Below, in pieces: positions 36,048-45,139 of a stretch of DNA of 64,000 nucleotides. A program made the translations under genes and the position numbers. The notes beneath the pieces were generated by a model, which was not told the origin of the DNA, did not search any database, and worked only from the letters and a program-made list of their open reading frames with translations. Numbering within the stretch: the stretch's first letter is position 1; each line of letters opens with the position of its first letter. The stretch is from contig NZ_AMRN01000002.1 in assembly GCF_000300275.1 (NCBI RefSeq), positions 124,001-188,000 of the forward strand, given 5' to 3'. This stretch comes from Thalassospira profundimaris WP0211 (lineage in GTDB: Bacteria; Pseudomonadota; Alphaproteobacteria; Rhodospirillales; Thalassospiraceae).

Positions 36048-36958
36048 ACGGGTTCTGAAGTGCGGCCAAATTTGCGCGCGATGGCAGCAACGATCTGGTC
36101 GTTAAACATCACCAGTGCCGCGGCCATGACAATCAGCACACCACCCATCAGGCTGATCGGTGCGGGCAGGACGCCAAATACCACAAGATCCAGAATGATC
36201 GCCCAGATCATCGCGGTATATTCAAAGGCCGACAGGGTCGATGCCGGGGCACGGGCCAGTGCCTCGGTCATGGCGATATGGGCAAGCCCGCCAGTCAGCC
36301 CGGCGCCAATCAGGAAAACGATATTGTTGACCGAAAGCGGCGCCCAGCCAAACGGGATGGTCAAAAGTCCGCCGATGGAACAGATCACGGCAAAGTAAAA
36401 GGCAATCGTGCCCGAAGGTTCTGTCGTGGTCAGCGACTTGATCTGTACCTTGGCAAAGGCAGTGGTGACAGCAAAGGCCACTCCGGCGCCGATCCCGATC
36501 AGGGTGTTATGATCAAGCCCCGGTGTGGACAGCATCGGCCATAGCATCAGGAACACCCCGGCAAATCCGCCGACGGTCGCGCCAATGACAAGCCAGCCGG
36601 GATTTTCCCGAAGCGTGATGATCGCAACAGGAATAAGAATAAGCGGGGCGAGGAAGCCAAGGGCCGTGGCCAGTGCCAGCGGCAGATAGGCCAGTGATAC
36701 AAAAGCCAGAAACATTGAAATGCAGCCATATGTGCTGCGTTTCAAATGCCCAAAAGGACGCTTGGTCCGCAGTGCCTTGGGGAACTGATTGCGCCACATC
36801 AGATAAAGCACAATCGGGATCAGGGCGACACTGCTGCGCCAAAAGACGATCTGGCCTGTCGGTGCCTCAAAGGATGCAAGCCGGACAAACAGGTTCATAA
36901 CCCCGAACAACCCGGTCGCGGCAAGGCGTAACCCAATTCCAGACCAGAAACTGTTCAT
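36029..36958 (-). CDS. EamA family drug/metabolite exporter
   Basis: This 309-residue inner-membrane protein has ten predicted helices in two EamA repeats. The first repeat starts LRLAATGLFGVMNLFVRL. The ATG at 36958 after AGGAAG is preferred; a longer frame upstream does not fit the family. The substrate cannot be told. It resembles permeases of amino-acid-like or drug-like molecules. Confidence 0.87.
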   Translation of the reverse strand: MNSFWSGIGLRLAATGLFGVMNLFVRLASFEAPTGQIVFWRSSVALIPIVLYLMWRNQFPKALRTKRPFGHLKRSTYGCISMFLAFVSLAYLPLALATALGFLAPLILIPVAIITLRENPGWLVIGATVGGFAGVFLMLWPMLSTPGLDHNTLIGIGAGVAFAVTTAFAKVQIKSLTTTEPSGTIAFYFAVICSIGGLLTIPFGWAPLSVNNIVFLIGAGLTGGLAHIAMTEALARAPASTLSAFEYTAMIWAIILDLVVFGVLPAPISLMGGVLIVMAAALVMFNDQIVAAIARKFGRTSEPVKSAAE

Positions 36959-37071
36959 TGCGATCTTCCTGAATGGTGGCGGATGCCATCGGCATCTGTT
37001 TTCAGGGATATCGCAAGTTGGCGTCAGGTAATACTGACAAAATTTCATGCCAGAAATGCGGGTAATCCGAC

Positions 37072-37097
37072 AAAGGTCAAACGTCAGAAGACCTTTT
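37072..37097. terminator. Terminator after AraC gene
   Basis: The stem AAAGGTC/GACCTTT with A- and T-rich sides lies at the 3' end of the minus-strand AraC gene. Confidence 0.6.
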
Positions 37098-38134
37098 TAA
37101 AGGGAGTGCAGCCACTTTTCATAGCGCGTATCACGACCTTCACCATCCGCCCCATTTGAATTTTTTAGAGCGGTCTGTTGATTGCGCCTGAAATCACCCG
37201 GCGTCATGTCAAATGTCTCTCGAAATGCCCGGATAAAGGACGTGTCACTGGAAAAACCGCATTCCAACGCAACATCGTAAAGAGAGCGGGGACGCTTCGT
37301 TGTTGTGCTTAGCAATTGCTTGGCACGACGCAGGCGAAGATCGCGTGTATAGCGATAAACACCGCCATGCTCTTCAAGCAACTGATACAGCTTGGAACGG
37401 GAAATCCCCAACTCTCTTGCCGCACGCTCCGGGGTAAGGTCAGGGCGCGAAAAATTCTCCCGGAAATAGCGACGGATCATCGTCATGACTTCAATGTTCT
37501 GGCGTTTGTTGGTCGTGTCGCTTGTCTCGCCATAGGCGGAATTCAGGCAGGCGGCGAGCATGTCGGCAAAGCTGTTTTCAAGAACATGAGCATGCTCTGT
37601 CTTGAGCGCGGACGCATTGGCCTTTAACGAGCGCATCAGATTGGCGACAACCCGGACCATCGGGTCACGCGGACTGAGAAACCGCATGTTGTGATCTTCG
37701 GGAAGGGTAAGCCGGTCTTCCAGAAGCGGGCGGGGAATGACGAAAACAAGATTGTCAAAATCGCTTGTTGTGGCCTTGGTGGTTTGCGACAGATCCTGAA
37801 AGAGCAGACCGTCGGGGGCAATTTCCTGACCGTCCTTGCCATAGTCTGAGGTCACGCCGCCGCTATAGTAAAGCTGAAGGATGTAATGATCCATCCCGTC
37901 GGCAGCGATTGTGTGGGAACTGCGTTCCCAGAACTGATGTGTGCTGTTGGTGCGGGCGAGCATCATCGATCCCAACAGATCCGCATCCAATGTTGCATGG
38001 AAGGTGTTCTTGCGGATGTCGGGAAGGGTTTCGACGTTGAAAATGCAGTCAATACTACTTTGCCAAACGTCATAACGTTTTGACATTGGTAGATCATTAA
38101 CTGTGAAAAAAGAATTGGTTGATGACTGTGTCAT
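37097..38134 (-). CDS. AraC family transcriptional regulator
   Basis: This 345-residue regulator has an N-terminal ligand-binding domain of the AraC_binding type (about residues 15-200) and a C-terminal double helix-turn-helix. That part includes RAARELGISRSKLYQLLEE and the family signature CGFSSDTSFIRAFRETFDMTPGDFRR. ATG 38134 follows GGGAGTC at good distance. The gene faces the upstream region of the paralogue pair at 38555. Three repeats of CAAAGGTAT lie between them and are likely binding sites. Confidence 0.88.
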   Translation of the reverse strand: MTQSSTNSFFTVNDLPMSKRYDVWQSSIDCIFNVETLPDIRKNTFHATLDADLLGSMMLARTNSTHQFWERSSHTIAADGMDHYILQLYYSGGVTSDYGKDGQEIAPDGLLFQDLSQTTKATTSDFDNLVFVIPRPLLEDRLTLPEDHNMRFLSPRDPMVRVVANLMRSLKANASALKTEHAHVLENSFADMLAACLNSAYGETSDTTNKRQNIEVMTMIRRYFRENFSRPDLTPERAARELGISRSKLYQLLEEHGGVYRYTRDLRLRRAKQLLSTTTKRPRSLYDVALECGFSSDTSFIRAFRETFDMTPGDFRRNQQTALKNSNGADGEGRDTRYEKWLHSL

Positions 38135-38554
38135 GCCTGACTCCCGGTTTTGCTTCATTGCAAACAACGCTACTTGCGCGGGTTCATCTGGATTAATATT
38201 CGATATCTCTAATACCAGATTTTTTTCATATTAAGCGGAAACCGGGCGTTTCGTCAAAACCACAAAGGTATAGGTTTAGGCAAAAATGAACGCAAAGGTA
38301 TTATGATTACGTAAGGTGATCTGGATTATACCTTTGGTCTTAAGGCCTTATGGTTATACGGGATGTTAGGGATTATTTTTGCGAAATCCCTTTATTAGGT
38401 GTTTTGGATGGTTCGCACATTTTTTTGGACGCTTCGTGCATTGTCACCCCGCTGCACATGGTAAAAATCCAAAAAACAGAGATACCGCCTATGACGAAAA
38501 ACAGAAAACGCTGGCGGCCCTTATCAGTGTGTGCACCGAACCTTGGGGGATTAG
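38135..38554. other. 420-base divergent control region
   Basis: No gene is visible. It holds CAAAGGTAT repeats at 38263-38272 and 38293-38302 in the same direction and an inverted copy at 38327-38336. A perfect palindrome, TAAGGCCTTA, lies at 38341-38350. A GGGGGA ribosome-binding site ends it before 38555. Confidence 0.6.
38263..38336. promoter_or_regulatory. Candidate AraC-type operator repeats
   Basis: CAAAGGTAT occurs at 38263 and 38293 in direct order, 30 bases apart (about three helical turns). TATACCTTTG at 38327-38336 is the inverted form. Spacing and place fit an AraC dimer site. Confidence 0.55.
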
Positions 38555-39115
38555 ATGCATTCGACAGAACCACATCCGGCACGCCGGACGGGGGAGAAAA
38601 ACTATGCCGGGCCCGGCCGTGACTGGGGAAAGAACTGCCACGTGTTACCCGGACGTCGTCAAGGTGAGAAAAATCATCATTTCTGGCAGAGCCGGGAAGA
38701 TCAGGAACCGGTTTTCCTATCCTTTGATGATGAACCACCAGCAGGGCCGTGCTTTGGCGATCCTGAGATGGCGCAAGGCGCAGAACCGTCTTCTGTGAAC
38801 CAGTCTCTTGCGGCGACCTTCGATATGATGAAGTCGCTTTCTGAACTGGTCCGCGTATTGGAGGCCATCCGTTCTGTGTCCAATGAAAATGATATCTTCA
38901 GCGCAGACGAGCGGCTTCTGGACCAAACGAAAGACACGTCGTCAACAGGTGGCGAAGGGAATGACACCCGCCCATGGGTGCTGGCCGTGATTGACCAGCT
39001 GGCCGTATTGGGCGCTTCGGAACGTATTCCGTCGCTCAACCATGGTGCGAAGGCAATGGCCTATAGCGACCGCATTCAAGCGGCTAATGATGTCGTGTCA
39101 CGGGTCTCGCACTAA
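38555..39115 (+). CDS. Uncharacterised protein, tandem paralogue 1
   Basis: This 186-residue soluble protein is predicted to be cytoplasmic, with no signal peptide. The N-terminal 45 residues are a distinctive charged motif: EPHPARRTGEKNYAGPGRDW then GxNxHxLPGRRxxExNHxxWxSR. A central acidic linker precedes a helical segment near 92-106 (MMKSLSELVRVLEAIR). The last 60 residues are also helical. The next gene has the same N-terminal motif and the helix, so they are duplicates. I recognise no family. It starts with ATG at 38555 after GGGGGA. Histidine, arginine and tryptophan in the motif could bind nucleic acid or metal, but that is speculation. Confidence 0.7.
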   Translation: MHSTEPHPARRTGEKNYAGPGRDWGKNCHVLPGRRQGEKNHHFWQSREDQEPVFLSFDDEPPAGPCFGDPEMAQGAEPSSVNQSLAATFDMMKSLSELVRVLEAIRSVSNENDIFSADERLLDQTKDTSSTGGEGNDTRPWVLAVIDQLAVLGASERIPSLNHGAKAMAYSDRIQAANDVVSRVSH

Positions 39116-39489
39116 GAATAAACTCAAGGTCGACCATAAAGGACTGGAAGTATCACTGTCAGACGTGAGGCTGACTTGCGATCACGCAGTGCGTATTTCT
39201 GTTTCCTGATCCAGGCATAAATGCGCATCAGACCGGATAGTGTATCCGGGTAATGTGGGCTGCTGCGTTCTTTTTGGAAGCCTTGTCAAAAGCCGAAAAG
39301 CAGGGTTTTGCCGCGTTTTTTGGACAATTTGCATATTCATATGGATGGAATGTGCAATTCCAACAAACAACCTGTGGTATCTGTGGATTAAATAATAAGA
39401 CACATGTCCGTTCACAGAGTGGGAATATCTGCGTTCAAGTAAGGGCATGGATATCAGAGAAGCGCAATTTTTACGCTCTGGGGAAAGAG
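39116..39489. other. Region between tandem paralogues
   Basis: No convincing gene. It holds a hairpin, CCGGATA-GTG-TATCCGG, at 39233-39249, and an inverted pair TTGCATATTC/GAATGTGCAA (39329-39338 and 39348-39357; nine of ten). The second resembles an operator. A strong ribosome-binding site GGGGAAAG lies before the ATG at 39490. Confidence 0.5.
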
Positions 39490-40068
39490 ATGATGTCGTA
39501 CGAACCACATCCGGCACGCCGGAAGGGTGAGGTTAATTGTACCGGTCATGGACGTGACTGGGGACAAAACAGCCATATTCTTCCAGGGCGTCGCGTCAAT
39601 GAGCCCAACCATCAGGCTTGGAAAAGCCGCATGGCAGCGGGCATACACAAATACGAGCCTTCCGATGTAGACGGTGATGGATTATTTGCCGACTACATAG
39701 AAGAAGCTTCGGTCGCCGTGACCCGAACCTTCGAAAACAGTGTTGGGATGCTTAAATCCGTGATGGAAATGATGGCCTTCCTTGAAGGTATCCGCGTCAT
39801 GCATCATGACGGTGCTGTTGCGCCGAAAACGGATAAACGCCTTGATCGTCTGAGCAATGGCAGGTTTACCAATCGGGCGTCGGAAAACGCGACGCATGAA
39901 CGAAACGGCTTGTCCTCGGAATTCATGGTTCAGCTTCACAACATGTGTGCCAATGGGCAGAATCCTTGCCGGGACCATGTGAAAGTGACAAAGCGTTACG
40001 GAACATATCTTGAGCCCGAGCACGAGATCATTCCGCCGAAACCACGTGTAACCCGTTACGACCACTGA
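39490..40068 (+). CDS. Uncharacterised protein, tandem paralogue 2
   Basis: This 192-residue protein is a paralogue of 38555. It shares the N-terminal motif EPHPARRKGEVNCTGHGRDW and then GQNSHILPGRR, and the helix MLKSVMEMMAFLEGIR. The first 22 bases of the shared motif are identical in both genes (38567-38588 and 39502-39523), which points to a fairly recent duplication. The C-terminal part differs, with cysteines at about 145 and 152 and a basic, proline-rich end. The ATG at 39490 is followed by a second at 39493. Function is unknown. Confidence 0.7.
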   Translation: MMSYEPHPARRKGEVNCTGHGRDWGQNSHILPGRRVNEPNHQAWKSRMAAGIHKYEPSDVDGDGLFADYIEEASVAVTRTFENSVGMLKSVMEMMAFLEGIRVMHHDGAVAPKTDKRLDRLSNGRFTNRASENATHERNGLSSEFMVQLHNMCANGQNPCRDHVKVTKRYGTYLEPEHEIIPPKPRVTRYDH

Positions 40069-40079
40069 GCATCCCGGGC

Positions 40080-40880
40080 CTAGCGAAAATAGCTGCCCGG
40101 TGTGCGGCCTGTGGCCTTGCGAAACATGGCGATAAAGGCCGATGGGGTCTCATAGCCAAGATCAAGTGCGATCTCGGTCACCGGACGGTCATTGGCGAGC
40201 TTTTCAAGCGCATGGAGCAGACGAAGCTTTTGCCGCCATTCGCGGAACGGCATGCCAGTTTCGCGTTGAAAAAGCCGGGCAAGCGTCCGGCTTGAGGCGC
40301 CGCACACCTTTGCCCAGTCCTCAAGCGTGCGGTTATCGGCCGGGTCACTTTGCAAGTGATCGCAAATGCGTGCCAGTCGGGTATCCTTGGGCGCAGGCAG
40401 ATAAAGCTTGTCCTGATCTGGCGCCTTGATCTGATCCAGAAGCACGCGGATCAGCCGACCTTCTTCGCCATCTTCATCATATTCGACCGGGATTTCTGTC
40501 GCGGCCCGGATCAGTTCCCGTAAAAGCGGACTGACTTCCAGAACCATGCAACGGTCGGGCAGGTTGGTGGCAACTTCCCGACCGATATAAAGGTGCCGAG
40601 CACGGGTAAAGCCCGTACAGGTCACGGCATGCTGGGTATGCGGGGGCACCCATACCGCACGTTGTGGCGGCACAACCCACATCCCGGCCTCTGTCACCAC
40701 AGTCATCGTGCCCTCAATCGCATATAAAAGCTGGTTCCAGTCATGGCTGTGTGCCGCGACATGATAGCCAGCAGGCATATCACTGACCCGGACATATACT
40801 GCGCGTGGCAGCTCACGCGGGCGGGGGATCTTGTTGTGATGTTCCGGACGTCCGTCAAAGGTGTTGAGGATATGAACCAT
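40080..40880 (-). CDS. AraC family regulator with N-terminal cupin
   Basis: This 266-residue regulator has an N-terminal cupin sensor (YHVAAHSHDWNQLLYAIEGT at about 38-57) and two C-terminal helix-turn-helix motifs, including SRTLARLFQRETGMPF and GYETPSAFIAMFRKATGRTPG. It is divergent to an MFS exporter gene, which is probably its target. The stop is 12 bases from that of the paralogue 2 gene (convergent). Confidence 0.88.
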   Translation of the reverse strand: MVHILNTFDGRPEHHNKIPRPRELPRAVYVRVSDMPAGYHVAAHSHDWNQLLYAIEGTMTVVTEAGMWVVPPQRAVWVPPHTQHAVTCTGFTRARHLYIGREVATNLPDRCMVLEVSPLLRELIRAATEIPVEYDEDGEEGRLIRVLLDQIKAPDQDKLYLPAPKDTRLARICDHLQSDPADNRTLEDWAKVCGASSRTLARLFQRETGMPFREWRQKLRLLHALEKLANDRPVTEIALDLGYETPSAFIAMFRKATGRTPGSYFR

Positions 40881-41035
40881 GATATGGCGACATTCAAAAC
40901 TGTCTTGATTGCGATATATGATGGCAGATTACCGCAAGACAGACGGGTCGGACAGGTTTAACTTGGTCGCATTCCAAAACGCACAAGATGTGACAGGGGC
41001 GTCGCCACCACAACGATCCTGTCCTCGGAGGTACA

Positions 41036-42316
41036 ATGTCCAAGGAAATCATACCGGAAGCCAGCAATCACGCGGCCCCGCTTGGTGATGCGCCCGACGC
41101 CCCCAATAATGCCAGCACAGCCCCGGTTCATAAGGGTTGGCGCAACCCGGAAGTTCTGCTGATCGTTATGGCGGCCGCCATGCCGCTGTCCTTTTCGACC
41201 TGGATGGCGCTGCTAAACAACTTTTCGGTCGAAATGGCCGATTTCACCGGCCGCGAGATCGGCATTTTGCAGTCCCTGCGCGAAATTCCGGGGTTCCTTG
41301 CCTTTACCGCGATTTTTGTGCTGCTGATCCTGCGTGAACAGACCTTTGCGGTTCTGTCGCTTCTGGTTCTGGGCATCGGGGTTGCGATATCGGGCTACTT
41401 CCCGACGGTGATCGGGCTTTATTGCACGACGGTCCTGATGTCGATCGGCTTCCATTACTTCGAAACCATGCAGCAGGCCCTATCCCTGCAGTGGGTGCGT
41501 AAGGATCGCACCGCGATGGTCATGGGGCGGCAGCTGTCGGCGAAATCAATCTCGTCGCTGATCATGTTTGGCATGGTTTGGGTGATGCTCGAAGTTTTCG
41601 CGGTCGAGTACCGCTACGTCTATCTGTTCGGCGGTGCGCTGACGATCTTGGCCGCGCTTTTTGTCTGGGGGGCGTTTCCGAAATTTGCCGATGCCCATCC
41701 GCAGAACAAGAAGCTGATCTTGCGCAAACGCTATTGGCTTTACTATGCGCTGACATTCATGAGTGGTGCACGCCGTCAGATCTTTACCGTGTTTGCCGGC
41801 TTCCTGATGGTTGAGAAGTTCGGCTATGACGCAGCAACCATCACCTTGCTGTATCTGCTTAACCACGTGATCAACATGTTCCTGGCCCCCAAGATCGGCA
41901 AGATGATCGGCAAATGGGGCGAACGCCGTGCGCTGGTCTTTGAATATGCTGGTCTGTTTGTTGTTTTCGTCTCATACGCCTTTGTCGAAAACCACATTCT
42001 GGCCGGCGGTCTTTATGTGGTTGATCACCTGTTCTTTGCGCTGGCGATCGCCATCAAGACCTATTTCCAGAAGATCGCCGATCCGGCCGATATCTCGTCG
42101 ACCGCAGGTGTCAGTTTTACCATCAACCACATTGCCGCTGTTTTCATTCCGGCTGCCTTTGGATTGTTATGGTTGATATCGCCCGGCGCGGTATTTCTGG
42201 CCGGTGCGGCGATGGCCTTTGTGTCTTTGGTACTGTCGCTTAATGTGCCGCACGATCCCGAGCCCGGAAACGAGGTCATTCGTGGATACAAATCACCCGC
42301 GATGCAACCAGCCTGA
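41036..42316 (+). CDS. MFS transporter
   Basis: This 426-residue inner-membrane carrier has about 12 helices after a hydrophilic, proline/alanine-rich tail of 35 residues. Typical features are the segment TGREIGILQSLREIPGFLAF and the loop KIGKMIGKWGERRAL. ATG 41036 follows CGGAGG. It is divergent to a cupin-AraC gene, a common layout for inducible efflux. The substrate is unknown. A terminator lies at 42340. Confidence 0.85.
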   Translation: MSKEIIPEASNHAAPLGDAPDAPNNASTAPVHKGWRNPEVLLIVMAAAMPLSFSTWMALLNNFSVEMADFTGREIGILQSLREIPGFLAFTAIFVLLILREQTFAVLSLLVLGIGVAISGYFPTVIGLYCTTVLMSIGFHYFETMQQALSLQWVRKDRTAMVMGRQLSAKSISSLIMFGMVWVMLEVFAVEYRYVYLFGGALTILAALFVWGAFPKFADAHPQNKKLILRKRYWLYYALTFMSGARRQIFTVFAGFLMVEKFGYDAATITLLYLLNHVINMFLAPKIGKMIGKWGERRALVFEYAGLFVVFVSYAFVENHILAGGLYVVDHLFFALAIAIKTYFQKIADPADISSTAGVSFTINHIAAVFIPAAFGLLWLISPGAVFLAGAAMAFVSLVLSLNVPHDPEPGNEVIRGYKSPAMQPA

Positions 42317-42339
42317 TCGCCAAATATGTCTCAGACCAG

Positions 42340-42373
42340 AAACGCCTGCCGAATGTGGCAGGCGTTTCTGTTT
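42340..42373 (+). terminator. Rho-independent terminator after MFS gene
   Basis: A ten-base stem (AACGCCTGCC/GGCAGGCGTT) around GAATGT is followed by TCTGTTT. Confidence 0.8.
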
Positions 42374-42469
42374 GTGTTTGCCTTGCCTTTTTCGCAAAAT
42401 CTTCAAAACACCGACATTTAAACGGGATTAGATTGTCGCGGTTTAACGCATAAGCAGGGACACGGCGCG

Positions 42470-44431
42470 ATGGTATTCATTCACAAAAAAGCTGCCCGGA
42501 TTACCGGGATTTCGATGGCACTTGCACTGGTCAGCAGCACGGCATTGGCCGACAGCACAGTGTCATTGCGCATACTCGAAACCACCGACATCCACACGCA
42601 TCTCGTTAACTATGACTATTACCGTGATGGCGAGTCAGACACGGTTGGCCTGGCAAAGGTCGCGACCCTGCTTAAGACGGCGCGTGGCGAAGCAGAGAAC
42701 GTTGTCTTTATCGATAATGGTGACTTAATCCAGGGCAATCCGCTTGGCGATTACATGGCCAAGGAACGCGGCCTTAAGGACGGTGATGTCCATCCGGTCT
42801 ATAAGGCGATGAACCTTCTTGGCTATGACGCGGCCAATATCGGGAACCATGAATTCAATTATGGCCTCGACTTCCTGGGTAAATCGCTGGCCGGTGCCAA
42901 TTTCCCCTATGTCAGTGCCAATGTCTTTGTCGATGATGGCGATGACAATCCCGAAAACGACAAGCCGTATTTCGAACCCTATGTCCTGCTGGATCGGGAA
43001 TTTACCGATAATGACGGCAAGGTGCACAAGGCCAAGGTCGGTGTGATCGGGTTTGTGCCGCCGCAGATCATGCAGTGGGACAAGGCCAATCTTGAAGGCA
43101 GTGTGATCGCAAAAGACATTGTCGAGATGGCCAATAAATATGTCCCGGAAATGCGTGAAAAGGGGGCGGATATCGTCATTGCGGTTCCGCATTCCGGTCT
43201 GTCGACAATGGCGCGCAACGGCATGGAAGAAAACGCGACCTATTACCTGTCCGAAGTTGACGGTATTGACGCAATCCTGTTTGGCCATGCGCACACCGTG
43301 TTTCCGTCCGAAACCTTTGCCGATCTTGAAGGTGTTGATATTGCCAAAGGCACGATCAATGGCGTTGCTGCGGTGATGCCGGGCTTTTGGGGCAGCCATC
43401 TTGGTGTCATTGATCTGACGTTTAACGTTACCGATGATGGCAAATGGAATGTCACTGACAGTCTGTCTGACGCGCGCCCGATCTATCAGCGCGAAGGACG
43501 CACAGTGACGCCGCTGGTCGAAGCCGATCCGGAAATCATTGCCGCGGTCAAGGACGAACACGAAGCCACCATCGCCTATATGCGCGAAGGGGTGGGCACG
43601 ACATCGGCACCGATCAACAGCTTCTTTGCGCTGGTGGCCGACGATCCGTCGATCCAGATCGTGACCAATGCCCAGAAATGGTATCTCGAAAAAATCCTGA
43701 ATGGCTCGGAATATGACGGCATCCCGATCCTGTCGGCGGGTGCTCCGTTCAAGGCAGGCGGCCGTGGGGGGCCGGATTACTTTACCGACATTCCTGAAGG
43801 CAAGATCGCGCTTAAAAACGTTGCCGATCTTTACATTTATCCCAATACGGTGCGTGCGGTATTGCTTGATGGCGATCAGGTGCGTGAATGGCTTGAAATG
43901 TCGGCAGGCCAGTTCAATCAGATCGACCCCAATAGCCGCGAAGAACAGCCACTGATCAACCCGGATTTCCCGACCTATAATTACGATGTGATTGATGGCG
44001 TGACATATGAAATCGATGTCACGAAACCTGCGCGTTACAACAAAGCGGGCGAAGTCATCAATCTTGACAGCCACCGTATCGTTGATCTCAGCTTCGATGG
44101 AAAGCCAGTCAGTGCGGATCAGAAATTTGTCGTTGCAACCAACAACTATCGTGCAGGCGGTGGCGGCAACTTCCCGGGGCTTGATGGTTCGACCATCATT
44201 GTCGAAGCCCCGGATGAAAACCGCACGGTTCTGGGCAACTACATTCTGGCGAAAAAGGAAATAGATCCAAAGGCCGATGGCAACTGGACCTTTGCCCCGA
44301 TCGGGGATGCGTCAAACGTTACCTTTGTGACCAGTCCCAAGGCGTCGGGTGCGGCGAATGCGCCAGACAATATCAGCTTTGTCGGTGAAGATGCCGAAGG
44401 CTTTGCCAAATATGTGCTGCAAACCAGATAA
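42470..44431 (+). CDS. cpdB: 2',3'-cyclic-nucleotide 2'-phosphodiesterase/3'-nucleotidase
   Basis: This 653-residue periplasmic enzyme breaks down external nucleotides for phosphate and nucleosides. It has a signal peptide to about residue 27. The metallophosphoesterase domain has TTDIHTHL, IDNGDLIQGNPL, NIGNHEFNYG and GHAHTVFP. The 5'-nucleotidase C-terminal domain includes NNYRAGGGGNFPG. Full length and intact. It sits alone between terminators and gcrA. Confidence 0.93.
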   Translation: MVFIHKKAARITGISMALALVSSTALADSTVSLRILETTDIHTHLVNYDYYRDGESDTVGLAKVATLLKTARGEAENVVFIDNGDLIQGNPLGDYMAKERGLKDGDVHPVYKAMNLLGYDAANIGNHEFNYGLDFLGKSLAGANFPYVSANVFVDDGDDNPENDKPYFEPYVLLDREFTDNDGKVHKAKVGVIGFVPPQIMQWDKANLEGSVIAKDIVEMANKYVPEMREKGADIVIAVPHSGLSTMARNGMEENATYYLSEVDGIDAILFGHAHTVFPSETFADLEGVDIAKGTINGVAAVMPGFWGSHLGVIDLTFNVTDDGKWNVTDSLSDARPIYQREGRTVTPLVEADPEIIAAVKDEHEATIAYMREGVGTTSAPINSFFALVADDPSIQIVTNAQKWYLEKILNGSEYDGIPILSAGAPFKAGGRGGPDYFTDIPEGKIALKNVADLYIYPNTVRAVLLDGDQVREWLEMSAGQFNQIDPNSREEQPLINPDFPTYNYDVIDGVTYEIDVTKPARYNKAGEVINLDSHRIVDLSFDGKPVSADQKFVVATNNYRAGGGGNFPGLDGSTIIVEAPDENRTVLGNYILAKKEIDPKADGNWTFAPIGDASNVTFVTSPKASGAANAPDNISFVGEDAEGFAKYVLQTR

Positions 44432-44499
44432 CCGGCAGATCGCCGATATAGTCCAACGAAAATGGTCGGGCAAGACCCGGGCACCAGGTGCGGAGCAGA

Positions 44500-44940
44500 T
44501 TATTTCCGGTTTGCTGCCTGTGGACCTTTGCCGCCGGGGCCCCCTTGTTGTGCGGGGGGATTATCTTCGCGCGGGTTCTTGCCATTCAGATAGGCAGCCG
44601 CGCAATGTTCGTCGCAATAAGGCTTGCCCGGCACGATTTTCTTGCCGCAGAAATGGAAATCATCGTCGCCCGGGTCGCCAAACGGCCAGCGGCACATGCC
44701 CGGACCAAGATCAAAGATCGAAATGCCTTTGGTCTGCTGTTTGGGGGCCGGTGCCTTTTTCTGTTCTGCTTCCTCGGCACGGCGCTGAATCGGGGACGGG
44801 CGCTTGGGCAGCCCAAGGCGGTGTGCCTTGCCAACGACGGCATTTTTGCCGACGCCGAGTTCCTCACCGATGCGTGCCGTGGTCCAACCCTGATTCCAGA
44901 GCGAGGTCAGCAATTCAATCTTTTCCGGCGTCCAGCTCAT
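44500..44940 (-). CDS. gcrA: GcrA cell-cycle regulator
   Basis: This 146-residue protein of the alphaproteobacterial GcrA family has the N-terminal DNA-binding segment MSWTPEKIELLTSLWNQGW and TARIGEELGVGKNAVVGKAHRLGLPKR in two parts. The C-terminal part contains the conserved GMCRWPFGDPGDDDFHFCG and PYCDEHCAAAY. It binds sigma-70 RNA polymerase and prefers promoters with methylated GANTC. One GANTC (GATTC, 45064-45068) lies 124 bases upstream of its own start. Confidence 0.93.
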   Translation of the reverse strand: MSWTPEKIELLTSLWNQGWTTARIGEELGVGKNAVVGKAHRLGLPKRPSPIQRRAEEAEQKKAPAPKQQTKGISIFDLGPGMCRWPFGDPGDDDFHFCGKKIVPGKPYCDEHCAAAYLNGKNPREDNPPAQQGGPGGKGPQAANRK

Positions 44941-45139
44941 TTCGAGTATATTCCGTATTTCTTGGTCTGCCGGTCAGAATATCCGATGGCAGGTGCTTGT
45001 TGTTCGATGTCAAACAGGGATACAGACGTATCGCCTAATATCGTGTAACGCAAGGGTCTTGGAGATTCGCACCCTGACCCGTCTACGCGAACAGGGCAAT
45101 TTGCATGTTGAAGCCACAATGTAAAGAGGGGATCGCGTT

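Noticed and set aside
42725-44074. A 449-codon frame antisense to cpdB
   Set aside because: cpdB is a full-length known enzyme; the antisense frame has low complexity and no ribosome-binding site.
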